A DNA stretch of 64,000 nt from DASUCS01 sp041166385 (GTDB lineage Bacteria; Actinomycetota; Acidimicrobiia; Acidimicrobiales; JACDCH01): the NCBI GenBank assembly GCA_041166385.1, contig JBEEFW010000148.1, positions 27,397 through 91,396 of the forward strand, given 5' to 3'. Under the pieces are notes generated by a model, which did not search any database, had not been told where the DNA came from, and saw only the letters and a list, made by a program, of their open reading frames with translations. This document shows, piece by piece, positions 26,392 to 35,506 of the stretch. The stretch's first letter is position 1. Every line of letters begins with the position of its first letter. Both the position numbers and the translations under genes were made by a program.

Positions 26392-27711
26392 ATGCGGTTC
26401 CGGGCCACTGAGATCGCGCGCGCTGTGCGCGGTGAGGTGTTCGGCTCCGATATCGACGTAGACGGCGCCGAGATCGACTCGCGCGCTGTGATCCTTGGTC
26501 AGCTGTTCGTTCCGATCGCGGCGGAACGTGACGGACACGAGTACATCGCAGACGCCGTGCGGTCCGGAGCACGCGCCTACCTGACGAGCGCCGGGCTCGA
26601 GCCCGTCGACGCCACGGCCATTGTCGTTGCCGACACCCAGCGGGCACTCATCGACCTCGGCACGCATGCGCGAACCCGACTGCCGGACCGCGTGATCGGC
26701 ATCACCGGCTCGGTCGGCAAGACGACGGTGAAGGACCTGACGGCCGCGGCGCTGTCTGCGAGTTTCGTCGGCGCAGTGCACGCCAGCCCGCGGTCCTTCA
26801 ACAACGAATTGGGCGTGCCGCTCACGCTGGCCAACAGCCCGGACGATGTCGAAGCGGTGGTGGTCGAAATGGGGGCCCGCGGTCGCGGGCACATCGCCCT
26901 GCTGTGCGAGATCGCGCGACCGACCGTGGGGATCGTGACCACCGTCGTACTCGCTCACGCGGAGATGTTCGGCACGATCGACGAGGTAGCCGCGGCGAAG
27001 GGCGAGTTGGTCGCGGCGCTGCCGCCGGATGGAGCGGCTGTCCTCAACGGCGATCACCCCTTGGTGGCCGCGATGGCCTCACGCACGACCGCCCGCGTGG
27101 TCACGTTCGGCATCGATCGCGCCGGCCTGGACGTCACCGCCTCCGCCATCACGATCGACGACGAGCTGCGCGCCTCGTTCCGGCTGCACTCACCGTGGGG
27201 CGGCGCCGACGTGCAGCTGCCTGTGCGGGGCGCCCACCAGGTGATGAACGCGCTCGCCGCGGCCGCCGGTGCGATGGCGAGTGGGGCCGATCCTGCTGCA
27301 GTTGCCGAGGGACTGCGCACCGCGTCGTCGTCCCCGTGGCGGATGGACCTGCAGCGCGCGGTTAACGGTGCGCTGGTCTTGAACGACGCGTACAACGCCA
27401 ACCCCACCTCGATGGAAGCTGCTCTTCGATCGCTTGCGGTGCTGCCCGCGCGACGGCGGGTTGCGGTGCTCGGTGTGATGGCCGAGCTGGGCCCTGGCGG
27501 TCCAGCAGAGCACCGGCGCATCGCGGCGGTGGCACGCGACCTCGGGATCGACGTGATCGCGGTCGATGCGCCCGACTATCAGGCGGCGACGGTGAGTGGG
27601 ATCGAGGGCGCGCTCGCGGCCCTCGGGCCGCTGGCGGACGGTGATGCCGTGCTCGTGAAAGGCAGCCGGGTGGCGGGCTTGGAGCAGCTCGCCGACCGAC
27701 TGCTCGCCTGA
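26392..27711 (+). CDS. murF: UDP-N-acetylmuramoyl-tripeptide-D-alanyl-D-alanine ligase
   Basis: A 439-residue Mur ligase that adds D-Ala-D-Ala to the UDP-MurNAc tripeptide. The three domains are visible: N-terminal UDP-binding domain (DSRAVILGQLFVPI), central ATPase with ITGSVGKTTVKD at about residue 102 and FNNELGVPLTL, and C-terminal domain with LNDAYNANPTSMEAAL. It uses the product of the divergent ddl gene. Normal length. The usual dcw neighbours (murE, mraY, murD) are absent, so here murF is outside the division cluster. Confidence 0.95.
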   Translation: MRFRATEIARAVRGEVFGSDIDVDGAEIDSRAVILGQLFVPIAAERDGHEYIADAVRSGARAYLTSAGLEPVDATAIVVADTQRALIDLGTHARTRLPDRVIGITGSVGKTTVKDLTAAALSASFVGAVHASPRSFNNELGVPLTLANSPDDVEAVVVEMGARGRGHIALLCEIARPTVGIVTTVVLAHAEMFGTIDEVAAAKGELVAALPPDGAAVLNGDHPLVAAMASRTTARVVTFGIDRAGLDVTASAITIDDELRASFRLHSPWGGADVQLPVRGAHQVMNALAAAAGAMASGADPAAVAEGLRTASSSPWRMDLQRAVNGALVLNDAYNANPTSMEAALRSLAVLPARRRVAVLGVMAELGPGGPAEHRRIAAVARDLGIDVIAVDAPDYQAATVSGIEGALAALGPLADGDAVLVKGSRVAGLEQLADRLLA

Positions 27712-27717
27712 CCCAGG

Positions 27718-28860
27718 TCAGCTGACGCCGAGCGCCTCGGCGACCGCGGGATGGGTGATCTCGCCGTTGCGGGTGTTGAGCCCGTGGGCCAGCGCAGGAT
27801 CGCGCTGCAACGCGGTCTCTATTCCTTTGGTCGCCAGCTCGAGCAGATACGGCAGCGTTGCGTTCGTCAGCGCGTACGTCGACGTGTTGGGAACCGCGCC
27901 TGGGATGTTGCCGACGGCGTAGTGGATGACGTCGTGCTTCACGTAGATCGGATCGGTGTGCGTGGTCTCGTGGATGCCCTCGATGCAACCCCCCTGGTCG
28001 ATCGCGACGTCGACGACGACGGATCCAGGCCGCATGCCTTCCACCATCGACTCGGTCACGACCGTCGGCGCTCGGCCGCCGGGCACCAGCACGGCCCCGA
28101 TCAGCAGATCAGCGTCGGCCACCGCGCGTTCGACGGCGCCGCGGTTCGACGCCAGCGTCATGATGCGGCCCTTGTGGATCTGGTCGACCCAACGGAGGCG
28201 GTCGAGATTCTTGTCGAGCAGCACGACCTCGGCCTCCATGCCGGCCGCGATCCAAGCGGCGTTCCAGCCGACGTTGCCCGCGCCGAGCACGACCACGCGC
28301 CCGGGGCGCACGCCCGGAGCGCCACCGAGCAGCACGCCGCGACCACCCGTCTCCTTCTGCAGGAAGTGGGCGCCGGCTTGGGTGGCCATCCGGCCGGCGA
28401 CCTCGCTCATCGGAGCGAGCAACGGCAGCGCCCCGGGATGCCCGCCCTCGCCCTCCAACTGGACCGTCTCGTACGCGATCGCGGTGGTCTTCGCCGCGAG
28501 GAGGGCCTTGGCCACCTCGGGATAGGCGGCGAGGTGCAGGTAGGTGAACAGCACCAGGCTGTCGCCCCGAGCGGTCAGGTACGGGAACTCCGACGCCTGG
28601 GGTTCCTTCACTTTGCAGATGAGGTCGGCGCGCGACCAGACCCCTTCTGCGGCATTGGGTCCAGCGACGACTTCGGCGCCCGCCGCCTGGTAGTCAGCAT
28701 CGGGGATCGACGCGCCCTCGCCCGCACCCGCCTGGATGAGCACGGGGACCTCGTGGTGCACGAGCTCGCGTACGCCATCGGGCGTGATCGCGACGCGGTA
28801 CTCGCTGTTTTTGATCTCCGCCGGAACTCCGACTGTCAATGTCCGAGAGGCCGTCGTCAC
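27718..28860 (-). CDS. ald: Alanine dehydrogenase
   Basis: A 380-residue NAD-dependent alanine dehydrogenase converting alanine to pyruvate and ammonia. VGVPAEIKNSEYRVAITPDGV at the N-terminus includes the substrate-binding Arg and leads to the conserved Lys region; LGAGNVGWNAAWIAAGMEAE is the NAD-binding loop; the catalytic His and Asp lie in the middle and C-terminal segments. The gene overlaps the class III aminotransferase gene upstream by 4 bp (ATGA), suggesting joint handling of amino groups and pyruvate/alanine. Confidence 0.93.
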   Translation of the reverse strand: MTTASRTLTVGVPAEIKNSEYRVAITPDGVRELVHHEVPVLIQAGAGEGASIPDADYQAAGAEVVAGPNAAEGVWSRADLICKVKEPQASEFPYLTARGDSLVLFTYLHLAAYPEVAKALLAAKTTAIAYETVQLEGEGGHPGALPLLAPMSEVAGRMATQAGAHFLQKETGGRGVLLGGAPGVRPGRVVVLGAGNVGWNAAWIAAGMEAEVVLLDKNLDRLRWVDQIHKGRIMTLASNRGAVERAVADADLLIGAVLVPGGRAPTVVTESMVEGMRPGSVVVDVAIDQGGCIEGIHETTHTDPIYVKHDVIHYAVGNIPGAVPNTSTYALTNATLPYLLELATKGIETALQRDPALAHGLNTRNGEITHPAVAEALGVS

Positions 28861-30275
28861 GTGTGCATTGTCTTCTGGGCTTCAGTGAGCACGGTGCGGA
28901 GCACCGATTCGATCTCGGCGAACTCGTCGGGTCCAGAGGTGAGCACCGGTGCGAGTTGCACGACCGGATCCACGCGGTCGTCAGCGCGGCAGATGAGTCC
29001 GGACTCGAACAACCGCGGCGCGACCGTCCCGCGAACGAGTTTCTCGCGTTCGGCCGGCGTGAACCGAACCGAGTGATCGTCGGGGTCTTTGACGAGTTCG
29101 ACGGCGAGGAAGTAGCCGTCGCCGCGCACGTCGCCGACGATCGGCAGATCGCGCAGCGAGTCGAGGTGGCGCCGGAACTCGCCGGCGTTGGCCCGCACGT
29201 GCTCGAGAACAGCTTCGTCCTCCATCACGTCGATGTTCGCCATCGCCACCGCGCAGCTCACCGGATGTCCGCCGAACGTGATGCCGTGCGGGAAGCTCGA
29301 TGATCCGGCCGATGAACCGATGAACGGTTCGGCGAGTCGGTCGCGCACGATCACACCGCCGAGCGGGGAGTACCCCGACGTCACCCCTTTGGCGAACGTG
29401 ATCATGTCCGGCAGGTACTGGTAGTGCTCGGCCGCGAACATGGTGCCGAGGCGGCCGAACGCGCAGATCACCTCGTCGGACACGAGCAGCACGCCGTAGC
29501 GATCGCAGATCTCGCGGACCCGCTGGAAGTAGCCGGGCGGGGGAGCGAGGCAGCCTCCGGTGTTCTGCACGGGCTCGAGGAAGACCGCCGCGACGGTCTC
29601 CGGACCGGCGGCGACGATCGCCTGCTCGATGACGTCGGCGCACGCCGCCGAGAACCGCGCGTCATCCGCGGTCACTTCTTCAGGAAAAACCGACCGGAAG
29701 CGGTTCGTGTTGGCGACGTGGGAGGTGCCGGGCACGAGCGGCTCGAACGGCGCCTTGATCGCCGGCAGTCCGGTGATCGACAGCGCCCCCATCGTCGTGC
29801 CGTGGTACGCGAGTGTTCGCGCGATCACCTTGTGCCGCAGCGGCTCGCCGATCGCGCGGAAGTACGCCCGGGCCAACTTCCACGCCGACTCGACTGCTTC
29901 CGAACCGCCGCTGGTGAAGAAGACTCGATTCAGGTCGCCGGGCGCGAGCGCGGCAAGACGCGCCGCGAGCTCGATGGCCGCCGGATGGGCCGCGGACCAG
30001 ATCGGGTAGTAGGCGAGCTGCTCGCCCTGCTTCGCGCCGGCGGCGGCGATGTCGGCGCGGCCGTGACCGACCTGGACGGTGAACAATCCGGACAAGCCGT
30101 CGAGATACCGCTTGCCCTTGTCGTCGAACAGGTGCACGCCCTCGCCCCGCACGAAAATCGGCACGTCGTTGCCGCCGGGATCCGCGTAGGCGCCCATCCG
30201 AGCGAAGTGCAACCAGAGATGCCGTTTTGCGAGTGCTTGGAGGTCGGGCTGTCCATCGGACGGAGGTTCAGGCAC
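28857..30275 (-). CDS. Class III aminotransferase (omega-amino acid:pyruvate type)
   Basis: A 472-residue PLP enzyme of the class III family. SGGSEAVESAWKLARAYF and YHGTTMGALSITG line the PLP phosphate site; LLVSDEVICAFGRLG is the Asp motif and ITFAKGVTSGYSPLGG holds the PLP lysine. Relatives use pyruvate as amino acceptor and omega-amino acids, putrescine or beta-alanine as donors, yielding alanine that the coupled alanine dehydrogenase could recycle. I chose GTG 30275, which has an AGGGGC sequence upstream and avoids overlap with the divergent gene; an ATG at 30311 would cross the neighbour's start codon. Confidence 0.88.
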   Translation of the reverse strand: MPEPPSDGQPDLQALAKRHLWLHFARMGAYADPGGNDVPIFVRGEGVHLFDDKGKRYLDGLSGLFTVQVGHGRADIAAAGAKQGEQLAYYPIWSAAHPAAIELAARLAALAPGDLNRVFFTSGGSEAVESAWKLARAYFRAIGEPLRHKVIARTLAYHGTTMGALSITGLPAIKAPFEPLVPGTSHVANTNRFRSVFPEEVTADDARFSAACADVIEQAIVAAGPETVAAVFLEPVQNTGGCLAPPPGYFQRVREICDRYGVLLVSDEVICAFGRLGTMFAAEHYQYLPDMITFAKGVTSGYSPLGGVIVRDRLAEPFIGSSAGSSSFPHGITFGGHPVSCAVAMANIDVMEDEAVLEHVRANAGEFRRHLDSLRDLPIVGDVRGDGYFLAVELVKDPDDHSVRFTPAEREKLVRGTVAPRLFESGLICRADDRVDPVVQLAPVLTSGPDEFAEIESVLRTVLTEAQKTMHT

Positions 30276-30309
30276 GCGGTCATCATGCCCCTGGATAAGT
30301 TGCGCCGCC

Positions 30310-31269
30310 ATGAGTGGAGCGCACGTCCCCAAGGTCGCACTGATGCCGGAAGGCGTGCGGCCGTGGATCGCGGACGCGATTCGCGAAGGTGGCGGCACGG
30401 TGGTTGGCCTTCCGGAGGCCGAAGGGTTGGTGTGGGCCGACACATCGAACGCCGCCGCGCTCGACCAACTCCTTCGGAACGACGACAGCGCGGTGCGGTG
30501 GGTGCAGCTTCCCTACGCCGGCGTCGAGCCGTTTGCCCGAGTGATCTCGCAACACGGCGACCGGACGTGGACCTGTGCGAAGGGCGTGTATGCCGAACCG
30601 GTCGCCGAGCACGCGTTGACGCTGCTGCTTGCCGGCCTCCGCGGCCTCGGCGCGTACGGGCGCGCCTCGACGTGGCTGCCGCCGCAGGGCACCAACCTGC
30701 TCGGGGCGAAGGTCGTGATCGTCGGCGGCGGTGGCATCACCACGTCACTGCTCCGACTGCTCGAGCCGTTCGGTGCGGACGTCACCGTCGTCCGCCGCAG
30801 TCCCGACACTGCCTCCTCCTCTCTGGGAAGGCCGCCTCTGGCCGGCGCCGCTCGTGTGGTGGCAGTGAGCGAGCTCGACGACGCGCTCACCGACGCGGTC
30901 GGTGTCGTCCTCGCGCTCGCGCTCACACCGGAGACGCACGGGATCATCGGTCGCAAGCAGCTCGCCCGCCTGGGAACGAACAGTTGGATCGTCAACGTCG
31001 CCCGCGGCGGCCACATCGTGACCGACGATCTCGTCGCGGCGCTCGAAGCGGGCAGCATCGGTGGTGCCGCGCTGGACGTGACCGATCCCGAGCCGCTGCC
31101 CGAAGGACATCCGCTCTGGTCGATGCCGAACTGCATCATCACACCGCACGTCGGCAACACGCCCGAGATGGCCGTGCCGCTGCTCGCGGCGCGCATCGCC
31201 GAAAACGTCCGGCGCTGGAGCGCGGGAGAGCCGCTCCTCGGTCTGGTCGACCCGTCGCTTGGCTACTGA
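30310..31269 (+). CDS. D-isomer-specific 2-hydroxyacid dehydrogenase
   Basis: A 319-residue NAD(P)-dependent dehydrogenase of the D-2-hydroxyacid family. IVGGGGITTSLLRLLEPFG is the Rossmann loop (about residue 138), ALALTPETHGIIG and NVARGGHIVTDDLVAAL carry the catalytic Arg region, DVTDPEPLPEGHPLW the Glu, and NCIITPHVGN the catalytic His. Substrate (glycerate, lactate, phosphoglycerate or other) is not deducible. It is divergent from the aminotransferase. Confidence 0.88.
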   Translation: MSGAHVPKVALMPEGVRPWIADAIREGGGTVVGLPEAEGLVWADTSNAAALDQLLRNDDSAVRWVQLPYAGVEPFARVISQHGDRTWTCAKGVYAEPVAEHALTLLLAGLRGLGAYGRASTWLPPQGTNLLGAKVVIVGGGGITTSLLRLLEPFGADVTVVRRSPDTASSSLGRPPLAGAARVVAVSELDDALTDAVGVVLALALTPETHGIIGRKQLARLGTNSWIVNVARGGHIVTDDLVAALEAGSIGGAALDVTDPEPLPEGHPLWSMPNCIITPHVGNTPEMAVPLLAARIAENVRRWSAGEPLLGLVDPSLGY

Positions 31270-31576
31270 ACCGGGTGAACCGGGTGAACCGGGTGGCCGA
31301 GACGACCGTGAGCGGGTCTTGTCGACCTTCATGAAGGACGGCCGCATCACGCAGATCCCGCGCCAGTCCAAGAAGCGTCGGGTGATCCTCGACCTGCTTG
31401 CCCAGGAGTTCGAGCCCGGTGTGCGGTACAGCGAACGCGATGTGAACGACACCCTGCGCCGCTTCCATCCGGACACCGCGGCGCTGCGTCGCTACCTGGT
31501 CGATGAGGAGTTCATGGAACGCGACGCGCCCGGCAACCTCTACTGGCGCGCCGGCGGCACTGTGCAGCTCTCCTGA
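31259..31576 (+). CDS. DUF2087 domain protein
   Basis: A 105-residue protein whose core (residues about 25-100: FMKDGRITQIPRQSKKRRVI, then YSERDVNDTLRRFHPDTAAL and RRYLVDEEFMERD) matches the DUF2087 family, small proteins often fused to regulators and predicted to bind nucleic acid. Start is uncertain: TTG 31259 overlaps the previous gene by 11 bp and reads through a 3-copy 9-bp repeat encoding EPG units; ATG 31331 would leave only the domain. Function unknown. Confidence 0.75.
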   Translation: MATEPGEPGEPGGRDDRERVLSTFMKDGRITQIPRQSKKRRVILDLLAQEFEPGVRYSERDVNDTLRRFHPDTAALRRYLVDEEFMERDAPGNLYWRAGGTVQLS

Positions 31577-31603
31577 GAGCGCGCTGCCGGGTACAGCTGA
31601 CGG

Positions 31604-33268
31604 TCAGGCTGGATCGATCAGCACTCCCGGGTTGAGGACGCCGGCCGGGTCGAGCGCGTGCTTGGCCGCGGTGAGGGCGCTGGCGAACACGTCGGGCCGC
31701 TGCTTGTCGTACCAGGGACGGTGATCACGGCCCACCGCATGATGATGCGTGATCGTGCCGCCGTGCGCGAGCACCGCCTCGGACGCGGCCGCCTTGATCT
31801 CGGCCCACATCTCGAGCTCGGAACCGAACCGCCCCGGCGCCGTGATCGAGAAGTACGGTGCCGGGCCGTCGGGATACACGTGGGTGAACCGACACGTGAC
31901 CCACCCACTACCGCAGATGTCGACCAGCGCCTTCTCGACCGCGGCGACAGCCCCCGCGTGCAACTCCGGAAACGCAGCCCATGTGCACGCCGTTTCGAAG
32001 GTCTCGACGATTGCGGCCATCGCCACGAGCGCGTCGCGACCGTACGGCGCGCGCAAGAACGAGTTGCGCCAGGCTCCGGCTGCGCCTTCCCGACCAGCAG
32101 CGGCCGCGGCCGCGTCATCGGGGCCGCTGCTCTTGATCCCTTCCGGGAGCGTTCCACCGTGGTCGAGGCACAGCTCGACGGCGCGCGCCATCAACGCATC
32201 CACTGGATGGTCGGCGGACTCGAACCCAAGCACGAGCAATGCAGTGCCGTCGGTGACGCCGGCGGCGATCATCGCCTCACCCGAATCGAGCAGCCGGCAG
32301 TTCGTTGGGAACAGCCCCGATTGCGCCACCGCTCGTGTCGCGTCCACGCCCGCCCAGTAGTCCGTGAAGTGGACACCCGCCGACGCCTTGAAGCGAACGC
32401 GATCCTGCACCCGCATCCACGCCTCGGTGATCACGCCGAGGGTGCCTTCGGAACCGAGGACGAGCCGATCAGGTGACGGTCCCGCACCCGACCCCGGCAG
32501 CCGCCGCGACTCGGTGACGCCGCACGGCGTGACCATCCGGATCGACTCGACGAGATCGTCGATGTGCGTGTACACGCTGGCGTAATGGCCGCCCGATCGA
32601 GTCGCGAGCCAGCCGCCGAGCGTCGAGAACTCGAACGACTGCGGAAAGTGCCGCAGCGTGTACCCGTGTGGCCCGAACTGTCGTAGTTGCTCCTCGAGCA
32701 CCGGGCCGAGCGCGCCACCCTGGATGCGGGCCGCCCGCGACACTGTGTCGACCTCGAGCACGCGGTCGAGCCGGGTGAGGTCGATGCACGCCACACCGGC
32801 GTAGCTGTCGCTCACGAGACCGGCCTCGACGCCGCCGACCACCGACGACCCACCGCCGTAGGGGATCGCGGCGACATTTGCGCCCGCGCACCAGTCGAGC
32901 AGCGCGACCACGTCGGCCTCGTGGCGCGGGAACACCACGACATCCGGCGGCGCGGCCAACTCCCCGCGGAAGCCGCGCACGACGTCGCGGTACGACTTGC
33001 CGTACGTGTGCGATGCCCGATCGAACGTGGTCGTCGAGCACAGGTCGGCGAGCGCGCTCGGCGGCCGAACACGCGGTGCTCGCAACTCGAGGCTGGCGAG
33101 ATCAGCCGGCTCACGGATCTCGATGTCGCTCCAACCGAAGCGTCCTGCGATCGCCTGGCCGAGCTTCGTCACCGTGTCGCGTGAGAGGGCTTCGTCCTCC
33201 CAGCCCCAGCCCCACCACGATCGACGCCGTTCAGACTTCGCCGTCGGTGTGCTCGCCGTCTTCCCCAT
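31604..33268 (-). CDS. Alkyldihydroxyacetonephosphate synthase-like FAD oxidase
   Basis: A 554-residue protein of the VAO/FAD-binding type 4 family, closest by motif to alkyl-DHAP synthase, which swaps the acyl chain of acyl-DHAP for a fatty alcohol to form the ether bond. IPYGGGSSVVGGVE and GSEGTLGVITEAWMRV belong to the FAD domain; ITHHHAVGRDHRPWYDKQRP contains the His triad of AGPS enzymes. N-terminal WWGWGWEDEAL also matches AGPS relatives. Length is near the about 530-660 typical. A fatty acyl-CoA reductase and PlsC genes elsewhere in the window could supply the alcohol and acyl steps. A D-lactate/glycolate-type oxidase is the alternative. Confidence 0.8.
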   Translation of the reverse strand: MGKTASTPTAKSERRRSWWGWGWEDEALSRDTVTKLGQAIAGRFGWSDIEIREPADLASLELRAPRVRPPSALADLCSTTTFDRASHTYGKSYRDVVRGFRGELAAPPDVVVFPRHEADVVALLDWCAGANVAAIPYGGGSSVVGGVEAGLVSDSYAGVACIDLTRLDRVLEVDTVSRAARIQGGALGPVLEEQLRQFGPHGYTLRHFPQSFEFSTLGGWLATRSGGHYASVYTHIDDLVESIRMVTPCGVTESRRLPGSGAGPSPDRLVLGSEGTLGVITEAWMRVQDRVRFKASAGVHFTDYWAGVDATRAVAQSGLFPTNCRLLDSGEAMIAAGVTDGTALLVLGFESADHPVDALMARAVELCLDHGGTLPEGIKSSGPDDAAAAAAGREGAAGAWRNSFLRAPYGRDALVAMAAIVETFETACTWAAFPELHAGAVAAVEKALVDICGSGWVTCRFTHVYPDGPAPYFSITAPGRFGSELEMWAEIKAAASEAVLAHGGTITHHHAVGRDHRPWYDKQRPDVFASALTAAKHALDPAGVLNPGVLIDPA

Positions 33269-33313
33269 ACGGCGGAGGCTAGATGTCCTGGCCCGTACGG
33301 TTACCTTGAGCCG

Positions 33314-33949
33314 GTGGCTCGGTCGCACTACGACGTGCTCGGGGTGTCGCCTGAGGCCGGCACCGACGACGTGCGCCGGGCGTACCTCGATCGCGCCCGG
33401 GAGACGCATCCCGACCGGCACATCGACGCCGACAGCCGGCAGCGTGCCGACGCCGAGCGCCGCATGCGCGAGGTCAACGAGGCCTGGCGGATCCTCGGCA
33501 ACCCGCGGCGCCGCCGCAGGTACGACCTCGAACGCGCGCCCGCCTCCATGTTCGCATCGCGTGCCGACGGCACCATGCCGCACGACTACCGACCGGACCG
33601 ACCGGACCCACCGGACAGCATCGACTTCGAGGAAATCGACAGTACGACGCGCATCATCCGCGGGCTGCCCTGGATGATCCTCGTCTTCGTGCTGTTCGCG
33701 ATCTTCGTCTTCACTGCCTATGCCGCGACCGGCGGCGTCAAGTCGAAGCCCACACCAGGGAACAACCTCGGCCGTTGTGTCGCCGTCACCGTCACCGTCT
33801 CCGGCGGAACGTCGGCGACGCCCGCGCCCTGCGGCACCCCGGGAGCGCGACTGGTGATCGCCGAGGTCGACACGAACCAGCAATGTCCCGTCGGCTCCGA
33901 GCGGCTGCAGCCGTCGACCGGCGTCACCGTCTACTGCCTGGAGGTCTGA
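33314..33949 (+). CDS. Membrane-anchored DnaJ-domain protein
   Basis: A 211-residue protein with an N-terminal J domain (residues about 3-70: HYDVLGVSPEAGTDDVRRAY, the HPD motif in THPDRH, NEAWRILGNPRRRRRYD), an acidic/Pro linker, one membrane helix (IIRGLPWMILVFVLFAIFVF, about 116-135) and a short outer domain with three Cys. It may recruit DnaK to the membrane. The start is GTG 33314. It is divergent from the AGPS-like gene and followed 3 bp later by the VOC protein. Confidence 0.85.
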   Translation: MARSHYDVLGVSPEAGTDDVRRAYLDRARETHPDRHIDADSRQRADAERRMREVNEAWRILGNPRRRRRYDLERAPASMFASRADGTMPHDYRPDRPDPPDSIDFEEIDSTTRIIRGLPWMILVFVLFAIFVFTAYAATGGVKSKPTPGNNLGRCVAVTVTVSGGTSATPAPCGTPGARLVIAEVDTNQQCPVGSERLQPSTGVTVYCLEV

Positions 33950-33952
33950 ATA

Positions 33953-34330
33953 GTGCCAGCGATGAGGGTCACCGGCGTCGACCACTACGTGCTCGTCACC
34001 TCCGATGTGGAAGCGCTCATCGCGTGGTACCGAGATGAGCTCGGCCTCCAACCCGAACGACTCGACGAGTGGCGGCGAGGCGAGGTGCTGTTCGCGTCGT
34101 TGCGGGTGAGTGAGTCGACGTTGATCGACGTGTTCGCGGGTGAGCGCTCCGGCGTGAACGTCGACCACGTCGCACTGACCGTCGAGGACATCGACCTCGA
34201 CGAGTTGGCCGCTTCCGGTCGGTTCGATGTCGAGATGGGACCTATGGACCTTTTCGGTGCACGCGGAACTGGTCGCGGTATCTACATCCGTGATCCCGCG
34301 GGGAACCGAGTCGAGCTCCGGACCTACTGA
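33953..34330 (+). CDS. Glyoxalase/VOC superfamily protein
   Basis: A 125-residue single VOC unit: VTGVDHYVLVTSDVEALIAW begins the first beta-alpha-beta module and VDHVALTVEDIDLDEL the second, ending IYIRDPAGNRVELRTY with the metal-ligand Glu. VOC proteins act as lyases, dioxygenases or drug-binding proteins; nothing here narrows it. GTG 33953 or ATG 33962 may be the start. Confidence 0.83.
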   Translation: MPAMRVTGVDHYVLVTSDVEALIAWYRDELGLQPERLDEWRRGEVLFASLRVSESTLIDVFAGERSGVNVDHVALTVEDIDLDELAASGRFDVEMGPMDLFGARGTGRGIYIRDPAGNRVELRTY

Positions 34331-34388
34331 CGTACTCTGCACGCAGCTCTGGTGCAACGCAGGAGAACCAGCGGGGAGAGGTGCGACG

Positions 34389-35444
34389 ATGGCGGAGCGG
34401 CTCGACAAAGACCTGCGGCGAAGGGTTCTGTCGAACGAGGAAGACCGCGTGACGGACGCCGAGACCCGGCTGGGGTTGGCGACGAGCGACGCGGAGAAGG
34501 CCAACGCCGCAGCCGCCTTGCAGCGCCGGCGAGAGGGGCTCGAGTCGATGAAGGCCCAGATTCACGACACGGCGGAGCGGTCGCCGGCTGCGGCTAACGA
34601 ACAGATGCGCGTCCTGTTGCAGAGCCAGGAAGACCGCGAGCTCAGCGAGGCGATGATCAAGGCCTCGTATCTGGAGGCCCAGGCGGCCACGGCGCCGGTC
34701 GGCAACACGCTGGAAGAGGTGATGGCCGCCACAGACCGCCAGACCAAGGCGCGGTTCGCCGTGGAGGACGTGGCGGACATCAAGGAGCGGCAGCAGACCG
34801 ACAAGGTCCGTGGTTGCGCACCAAAGGTCATCGCGGCCATCGGAGTCGTTCTTGCAACGATCGGTCTTGTCGTGTTTCTCAACAGCGGAGACGACGAGTC
34901 GTCGACGACCGCGACCGGCGGTGCGGGCGGCGCGTTCAACGGTGCGGCTGCCTCGAGCTCCGGGGCGGGCAGCACCGACATCGCCAAGTTCGCGGGGCAC
35001 TACGAGCTCGTGGAGGGCTTCGGCGACCCCAACGGGCCCATGATGTTCGCAACTGACCCGGGCGCCTACAGCGACGTTTCGCTGTCCCGGCCAACGGGAG
35101 GTTTCGATGTCGACGACAAGGGCACGATCACTGGCGGCACGCTGCAACTCAAGAAGCACGCAGCGAGCCCTGAACTGACATGTGACTTCGTCTTCAACGC
35201 GACCTCGGTGTCCGGATCGGTCGCGCCGTACGGCGATGTCGGCGCCATCGGCCAGATCAAGTGGCTGGGCCCGCTGCAGACGACCACGTGCATGGACAGC
35301 AGCTACGAAACCGGGGTGCAGTTGCCGATCGGCATCGTCGGCAACGACGTGGCCATTTGCCCGGCCAACATGGCACCGAGCCTGAAGGAGTGCCAGGGGC
35401 CCGGCTCGGCGATCGTCTATGCCACCTTCCGCAAGACAGGCTGA
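34389..35444 (+). CDS. Single-pass membrane protein of an unrecognised family (paralogue of 57565-58389)
   Basis: A 351-residue protein I do not recognise. Residues 1-140 are charged, helical and coiled-coil-like (cytosolic); a membrane helix follows at about 145-165 (VIAAIGVVLATIGLVVFLNS), then a Ser/Gly/Ala linker and an outer domain of about 160 residues with four Cys. The outer domain starts FAGHYELVEGFGDPNG and contains GTITGGTL and IVGNDVAICPANMA. The same layout and motifs occur in the gene at 57565-58389, so this is a local paralogous family. A GGGGAG ribosome binding site precedes the ATG. Role unknown; an extracytoplasmic sensor or binding protein is conceivable. Confidence 0.8.
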   Translation: MAERLDKDLRRRVLSNEEDRVTDAETRLGLATSDAEKANAAAALQRRREGLESMKAQIHDTAERSPAAANEQMRVLLQSQEDRELSEAMIKASYLEAQAATAPVGNTLEEVMAATDRQTKARFAVEDVADIKERQQTDKVRGCAPKVIAAIGVVLATIGLVVFLNSGDDESSTTATGGAGGAFNGAAASSSGAGSTDIAKFAGHYELVEGFGDPNGPMMFATDPGAYSDVSLSRPTGGFDVDDKGTITGGTLQLKKHAASPELTCDFVFNATSVSGSVAPYGDVGAIGQIKWLGPLQTTTCMDSSYETGVQLPIGIVGNDVAICPANMAPSLKECQGPGSAIVYATFRKTG

Positions 35445-35450
35445 AACGCC

Positions 35451-35465
35451 CCTTCCCAAGGAAGG
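35451..35465. terminator. Possible bidirectional terminator hairpin
   Basis: CCTTCC (35451-35456) can pair with GGAAGG (35460-35465) around a 3-base loop between two convergent genes. The stem is short and has no T run, so the call is weak. Confidence 0.3.
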
Positions 35466-35506
35466 TTGATCGTTGCGCCTCTTCGGCGCGCACGTCCGTG
35501 AGTGCG

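Noticed and set aside
31268..31294. Three tandem GAACCGGGT units as a possible regulatory repeat
   Set aside because: They encode an EPG tract at the start of the DUF2087 frame and are more simply a small coding repeat.
29424..31334. Long plus-strand open frame of 636 codons opposite the aminotransferase
   Set aside because: It is Arg-rich, lacks family features and shadows two clear genes (aminotransferase on minus, hydroxyacid dehydrogenase on plus).
33269..34504. N-terminal extension of the AGPS-like frame
   Set aside because: It runs opposite the DnaJ and VOC genes and has no family similarity; the ATG at 33268 starts the conserved protein.
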